From Penicillus capitatus (taxonomy: Eukaryota > Chlorophyta), in assembly GCA_965649825.1 (NCBI GenBank), contig OZ287696.1, positions 434,001 through 498,000 of the forward strand: 64,000 bases of DNA. Direction: 5' to 3'. The stretch's first letter is position 1. Each line of letters opens with the position of its first letter. The position numbers and the translations under genes are program-made. Shown here one piece after another: positions 59,301-64,000 of this stretch. Under the pieces are notes generated by a model. The model saw nothing but the letters and a program-made list of their open reading frames with translations. It searched no databases and was not told the DNA's origin.

Positions 59301-59788
59301 CCCAAACAGAAGATCTGCAGCCAGAGTTGAAGCAAAATTGGATTCCCCAAAGGTTGCAAGAAAACGACAGAATTCATCGAGATATTGACGACGACTGCAA
59401 ATGTTTTGCTAAATTAGTAAGTCTGTTACTAAAGTTCGAGAATTGTCCTAATTTTCATGCTGTTCTATACACACACTCTGCTGGGTGTATGGTTTCGATC
59501 GAGACTTTGCTTTCAAACCATCCTTCCTTGTCCTGGCTCACCGTCACCAAGCAGTGTACAAAGAGCGGTGATCGGAGGTACAGAATGTCAAAAACGGAAA
59601 GAGAAAAGCATGTCAGAACCTTTGTCAAAAGCGAAAAGGCGTTGTTGATTCTTACCGGCGCCTACAGAGATGTTTCGAACGATGGAGTTGACATTAATGC
59701 TGTCTATTTCTATGGAGTGCCTAAAGCAAAGCATAACGAGTACTCTCTGCCCGACAGAGTATTCACCATTGCACACGATCTTATGTAA
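56377..59788 (+). CDS. Large protein with BRCT-like N-terminal region and degenerate SF2-helicase-like core
   Basis: Not matched to a named family. ATG 56377 (MENRLRNYSRLLSGKIVDGI) begins. After an intron ending at CGCGTAG comes FTVFVATKLTTTDSERGIDH with VLRRVSKLNGHTVVEF, which resembles the start of a BRCT domain. A long Ser/Asp-rich linker follows. Further exons give KMAVLVRGQDDGERVEKLLE, SKFDRLLDKHNIL with LITMPSVWKKLSR, PKVKYLVDVSNGYHRE, then a charged linker and HAVLYTHSAGCMVSIETLLS, HVRTFVKSEKALLILTGAY, DVSNDGVDINAVYFYGVPKA. The last three resemble helicase motifs IV-VI, and LITMPS with KVKYLVD resembles motif Ib-II, but no DExD/H box or Walker A lysine is visible. Treating 56377-59788 as one gene is inference from compatible splice phases. 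Confidence 0.45.
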
Positions 59789-60188
59789 CGATTAATTCGC
59801 AAGTGCCGTGCCAAGAAAGAACACTTGTTAGATCACACATCTTATGGCCTGATTGTTTGGTAGCGTATATCGATTGTGTTTAAGGTATTTGTCTCTCCCC
59901 TTTTCAGTCCATTTTTGGCTGCACATCTACAGAATGTCAGTTTGCCCTCGATGAGAACGAGCAGAAGTCCTATGCGCTTTCTCTTTTTCAAGTTACTAGA
60001 ACTTTGGAATTTCCTCAGTGCTCAGTATTGATTTGTTGCGCAGGCCACGAAATGATCGTTATTAGTACTATCAAAATGGGAAAGGATGATGATGAATGAC
60101 GAATCATGGGATGGATGTATCGAGAACTAGTTATTCTAGTTTTGTAAGGATGGATGGTTAGACTGCAATGAAAAACCGTGCCAGAGTA
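59789..60188. other. Intergenic stretch between convergent genes
   Basis: AT-rich 400 bp with no coding frame, repeat or stem that I can support. It should contain the 3' ends of both flanking transcripts. Confidence 0.4.
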
Positions 60189-61440
60189 TCACACATGCTG
60201 CAGCGTCCAATCCAACGTTAGTTCTACGATTTTCTCATGTCCTGGTTCTTTTAGCAAAAAATGCCACATATCATTGACTTCCTCAAATCTCTTGTCAGAT
60301 GCCTGTGAACCAACGATAGATTGACAGAAGGTATATGGGAGATGTGAGAAATGGAGAGTACTTTGGACAGGTCCATCAATTTCTGAGATCCCTCAAAGTC
60401 TGTCATCTCATCCTCTCTGCTGTGCACGACCAGAAATGGAAACGACATGTTGGGCATTTCTTTCAGGGTCATCTCGGTTGCTCTCAAATACTCTGTTGAC
60501 GTCCGAGCTCTCGCATAGTGATGAAAGCACAGCGGATCTGAAGACAGCAGAAGTTGAGTAAGCGGTAGAAATGCACTCCGAATCCTCTTCTACCATTATC
60601 GAAGGCCTCTTGAATCTCTGGGAATTTATCGTTCTTTGCTGTTTTCGCGACGCACAGGTATGGTGTAAGGGTGCTCAGCACAGATGCTAACGGCCTAGAA
60701 TCAGCAAACTGTCATAGAAGGATGCAGTTATGTTCGAGTCACATCACCGCAGATAACGATTCACTCCTTGCTGAGTGATCTTCTCCAATGACAACATCGG
60801 AGCTAATAGCACGGCCCCTTTGAACAAGGCACCCTAAACACCCAACAGACCCTGAGCTGTATCTACAGGAGAAAGTCCGTTGTTACCCTCTGATGGATAG
60901 CATTGACAGCAATACATCCACCTAGACTGGCTCCTAATATGACAATTGACAAACCGCTGAATCCTGGCAAATCTTCTCCCGTGTTGACATCCCTGGTGGG
61001 ACAGCATTGCTTGCAACAGAGGCCAGATGATGATGGTCTCACTCCACGAAGTGCAGGAGATCGTCGACTAGGTCTTGAAAGCGATTGACATAACATCGCG
61101 CATTGTTCAGACTACTCGACAATCCATGTCCTTGGAAATCCAAACCGCACACAGACAAGCCACGTTTGTTCGCCTGCTCGACAAACGACTCTGTATAGGA
61201 AAACTGTCCCGGCGTAGTCTACACAACACGTCTGCAGAAGCATTTGGGATACCGACCGGCACACACCGAATGTTTCAAGTAATCGAATCCCATATGTGCT
61301 CCATGTCCGTGGACGGCGACGATGACGCCACAGGGCTTCTCTGATGGCCAGAAGTAGCGGCAGAGCTGGATTCCTCGGGGATTCTCTCGATACTGTACAA
61401 AGCCTTTTGGACCGAGTGCTGTTTCGTTCGGCACGTCCAT
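60189..61440 (-). CDS. Alpha/beta hydrolase, monoacylglycerol lipase-like
   Basis: Probably hydrolyses a lipid ester; plant relatives include monoacylglycerol lipase and caffeoylshikimate esterase. ATG 61440 gives MDVPNETALGPKGFVQYREN, then CGVIVAVHGHGAHMGFDYLK (HGxG oxyanion motif), GLDFQGHG, LSIVILGASLGGCIAVNAIH with nucleophile Ser in G-A-S-L-G, KGAVLLAPML, FPFLVVHSREDEMTDFEGSQ with the catalytic Asp, and EPGHEKIVELTLDWTLQHV with the catalytic His. The triad is complete. About seven short introns. Just upstream of the start lies another TGATGTGACAG acceptor (near 61490), indicating a 5'-UTR intron. Confidence 0.82.
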
Positions 61441-61578
61441 TTTCTAGAGGTACGTGCAGACGTTGGTTGTCAGTGCACTTGACATCTGTCACATCATGAT
61501 GATCTCCCATGTCGAACGAAGATTCTTCTGGGATTCTTTGAACGGCCTGATCGCCTGTTGCTCATTAGACGCAGTCGA

Positions 61579-63301
61579 ATGATGCTTCCGAAGACGCTGA
61601 GCGTGGGTACGTCGCTGCGGACCCCGCCTTTCGATATCCACGACCGATGCCGCGTCTGTCAACTGACGCTATCCCATTCGACTCCCAAACGCAGGCCTAT
61701 TGCCAAATGTAAACTTCAGCCGCCGTCAGTAGTTCAGATGTCGCAGTATGGTGCCATCCAGTGACGCCTTTGCCCATTCGAACGAACCGTTCGCTAAAGA
61801 AGGAGAGAATCGTTCGTCTCCAGTCCATGTCGGGCTCGACCCACGCATCCAATCAAAATGTCCCCAAGAGAATTGCGATTCTTGTTGAGCCTTCTCCTTT
61901 CACCTATGTCTCTGGATACAAAAATCGATTCTGCAATACGATCAAGCATCTGGTGGAGGCGGGATGCGAAGTGATGGTTGTGACCACAGGTACAGCACAT
62001 AATGTTGATGAAGTGACGGCTGCATCATCTGTGATGCATACAGGTCGAGGGTTTAAGTGGCCAGGGGCTGACAGTTCTGCCATGAAAGATGCGCCGGAAA
62101 CATATTATGGCGCACAGGTGGTCAATAGCTACAGCTTTGGATTTCCGTTCTATCCACAATTGCCTTTGACCCTCGGTCTCTCTCCACGAATCTACAAAAA
62201 ATTGGCAGACTTCAAACCAGATATTATTCATTGCAGTACACCTGGTTTCCTGGTGTTCGCTGCATGGGTCTACTCAAAGTTGCTCAAAGTGCCTCTGGCG
62301 CTGTCTTACCACACACATGTCCCAAAGTATGCGCCAAAATACAATGTGGCCTTTTTGGTGCCGCTGCTTTGGACTCTCATTCGCATGATGCACACCGCTG
62401 CTCAACTGACACTCCTCACGAGCACGTTGATGCAGAAGGAATTCCGTTCTGAGAAAGCCGCCCCAGACGAGACACTACACGTCTGTCTTCTCGCCCAGTG
62501 TGATTGGATGCATGTATGAGAGATGTGTGATTAGGTGTGGCGCAAGGGAGTGGATACAGAGGTCTTCCATCCTCGGTTCCGTTCTCCAGAGATGCGTAAG
62601 AGGCTGACAGATGGTCATCCCGAAGATCCAGTGATGGTTTATGTCGGCCGCCTTGGTAGTGAAAAGAACTTGACCTTTCTCAAAGCAATTATGGCACGTC
62701 TGCCACATCTACGTCTGGCCTTCGTTGGCGATGGGCCCTCAAGGGAAGAACTCGAATCCTCCTTTGCCGGAACGAAGACGGTGTTCATGGGAATGCTGCA
62801 TGGAGAAGAGCTATCGGCCGCTTATGCCAGTGCCGATGTCTTTGTCATGCCGTCCGAGACAGAAACACTTGGTTTTGTGGTAATGGAGGCCATGGCTTCA
62901 CAGATACCTGTCGTGGCTGTTCGAGCTGGCGGTATTCCGGACATCATCGATGATAAACGTACTCGTTTGTTGCTACACACATTTCTGTCAGGGGTTCTGG
63001 TGTAGAGAAGGGCGGATTTCTCTATGACTCTGGTGATGTGACAGCAGCAACGTCGCTGGTTCAGTCACTCATCGAAAATGAAGACTACAGGTGAGGCGTG
63101 ATGACGTGACAGGCTGTATAACGGATGTGATTGTGTAGAATGAAAATGGGCATGGAAGCGCGTGCACAAGTGCAACGATGGGACTGGAGAGCAGCAACCA
63201 TGCATTTGCTGACAGTGCTGTACCCCATGGCTATCGCCCGATTCAAAGAACAAGCTGCCGAAAATCAGACAATGCCAAACCCTGCTCCTGCGGCAATCTG
63301 A
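61579..63301 (+). CDS. SQD2: Sulfoquinovosyltransferase SQD2 (sulfolipid synthase)
   Basis: GT4 glycosyltransferase that moves sulfoquinovose from UDP-sulfoquinovose to diacylglycerol, making SQDG of plastid membranes. The mature part begins RIAILVEPSPFTYVSGYKNR, then PLTLGLSPRIYKKLADFKPD, IIHCSTPGFLVFAAWVY, PLALSYHTHVPKYAPKYNVA, VWRKGVDTEVFHPRFRSPEM, YVGRLGSEKNLTFLKAIM and the GT4 E-x7-E motif in PSETETLGFVVMEAMAS, GGIPDIIDD and KGGFLYDSGDV. The N-terminus (MMLPKTLSVGTSLRTPPFDI, Arg/Lys/Ser/Thr-rich) fits a transit peptide, but the splice joining it to the mature part is not settled; ATG 61827 is the first in the catalytic frame. The intron before VWRKG ends TGTGTGATTAG. Confidence 0.88.
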
Positions 63302-63551
63302 TACAGAATAGAGCCCACGATCCATTCTTTGCTTCTTAGGAAATCCTTCACCGAATTTCAGATTTTCCTTTCGTTGCTGAATGTCTTCCGTGTGATGATC
63401 TGCAGGTGTGATGTATTGGCAATGACAAACAAAGATCAAATATGCAACAGCGGTTTATGTAAGAGGCTGGATGGTATTGCCGGCAGACAGAGAGCAGCAT
63501 CATTGACAGAACAGGTTCAGCAACGGACAGCATTCCTCTACGAGAGCCTGT

Positions 63552-64000
63552 TTATTTGAGAAGACTCTTGACAACGCTCTTGACATGAAGACGCTTCAAA
63601 TCGACGTAGGTCTGGCCGCATCCGACGAACACAATAGGCGCCCCAGAGGTGTAGACCATGGAACAGGCTGCCCCAACCTATCATCCATCATTCATGTCAT
63701 CGCAAAGGGGAGTGTATGGAAAACGCGAGTACTTTGTCGTCAATGGTATCAAACTTGGTCAACACGATTCCGTCGATCAAGTGTGGCTTCACACTTCGGG
63801 AGAGGTCTGCCAAGCGCTGGTTGAATTTCGTCAGCTGATCGACGGCATCGTTGCCAACGAGGGCCTCTCCCACAAACAGCACCAAATCAGGCTCGTTCAA
63901 GTTGATTAGACCAGAAAGGGCACGCATCAACGGTTCATTGTCTTGCATGCGACCTGAAGGAACAGTGCGTTCGAGACTCAAGGGCCTGCCTGTCACATCA
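63552..64000 (-). CDS. SRPRA: Signal recognition particle receptor subunit alpha, C-terminal part
   Basis: ER-membrane SRP receptor GTPase (FtsY/SRPR-alpha family) that docks ribosomes at the translocon. The gene runs off the window. Visible are the end of the NG domain: [20 protein letters not shown] with [30 protein letters not shown] (G4 motif T-K-F-D), then after an intron [20 protein letters not shown] with [20 protein letters not shown] at the C-terminus. G-x-G-Q-T-Y is the G5 closing motif. The window's right edge lies in an intron whose acceptor again reads TGATGTGACAG. Homology to the cytosolic SRPR-alpha form is stronger than to chloroplast FtsY. Confidence 0.85.

Noticed and set aside
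54618-63301. Idea that CapA and SQD2 reflect bacterial contamination
   Set aside because: Both are interrupted by the same short introns as the clearly eukaryotic neighbours and sit between them.
1-64000. tRNA, rRNA, CRISPR arrays and insertion sequences
   Set aside because: I looked for B-box-like GGTTCGANTCC, rRNA conserved cores, regularly spaced repeats and transposase-like proteins; none was seen.

Overview
This window is nuclear DNA from a eukaryote with a very compact genome. Genes sit close together on both strands, and nearly all are cut by spliceosomal introns of roughly 30-60 nt. Many introns end in a characteristic block such as TGATGTGACAG or TGTGATGTGTAG. The gene content suggests a microbial photosynthetic, or formerly photosynthetic, flagellated protist. 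There is a plant/cyanobacterial-type sulfoquinovosyltransferase (SQD2), which makes a plastid membrane lipid, a stand-alone GTP cyclohydrolase II with a basic N-terminal extension, and an IFT22-like intraflagellar-transport GTPase. I cannot name the species; the lineage is inference.

Layout. Positions 1-5.3 kb hold the 3' end of a gene ending in a CaaX box, a region with no confident gene, an FG-nucleoporin-like gene and a small membrane protein gene. From 5.5 to 15.4 kb come splicing factor SF3A1, a short protein, two tandem ankyrin-repeat/U-box genes and, between them, a secreted ML-domain (NPC2-like) lipid-binding protein. From 16 to 25 kb are a MIS12-like kinetochore gene, a non-coding stretch with three consecutive perfect-stem hairpins (candidate RNA gene) and a long HIR3/CABIN1 histone-chaperone gene. 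From 25 to 34 kb are an inner-membrane-peptidase-like gene with altered catalytic positions, a coiled-coil gene, IFT22, a TTM3/CYTH triphosphatase, WDR12, a leucine-rich-repeat gene and protein-isoaspartate methyltransferase.

From 34 to 42 kb the genes are mostly unrecognised: an acidic coiled-coil protein with an unusually long structured first intron, two small genes and a nuclear-looking helical/basic protein. From 42 to 56 kb lie isovaleryl-CoA dehydrogenase, a YacP-like NYN nuclease, GTP cyclohydrolase II, CAF-1 p60 (CHAF1B), O-GlcNAc transferase, a tail-anchored protein and a CapA-family protein. From 56 to 64 kb are a long protein combining a BRCT-like region with a degenerate helicase-like core, a monoacylglycerol-lipase-like hydrolase, SQD2 and the 3' end of SRP receptor alpha.

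The genes are housekeeping in character and are not functionally clustered. Histone H3-H4 deposition is represented twice (HIR3/CABIN1 and CAF-1 p60), ribosome biogenesis by WDR12, splicing by SF3A1 and ER targeting by SRP receptor alpha. Gene models were assembled by hand from reading frames and splice signals. Spans are first to last coding base including introns; inner boundaries are reliable only where protein-family similarity carries across the junction.
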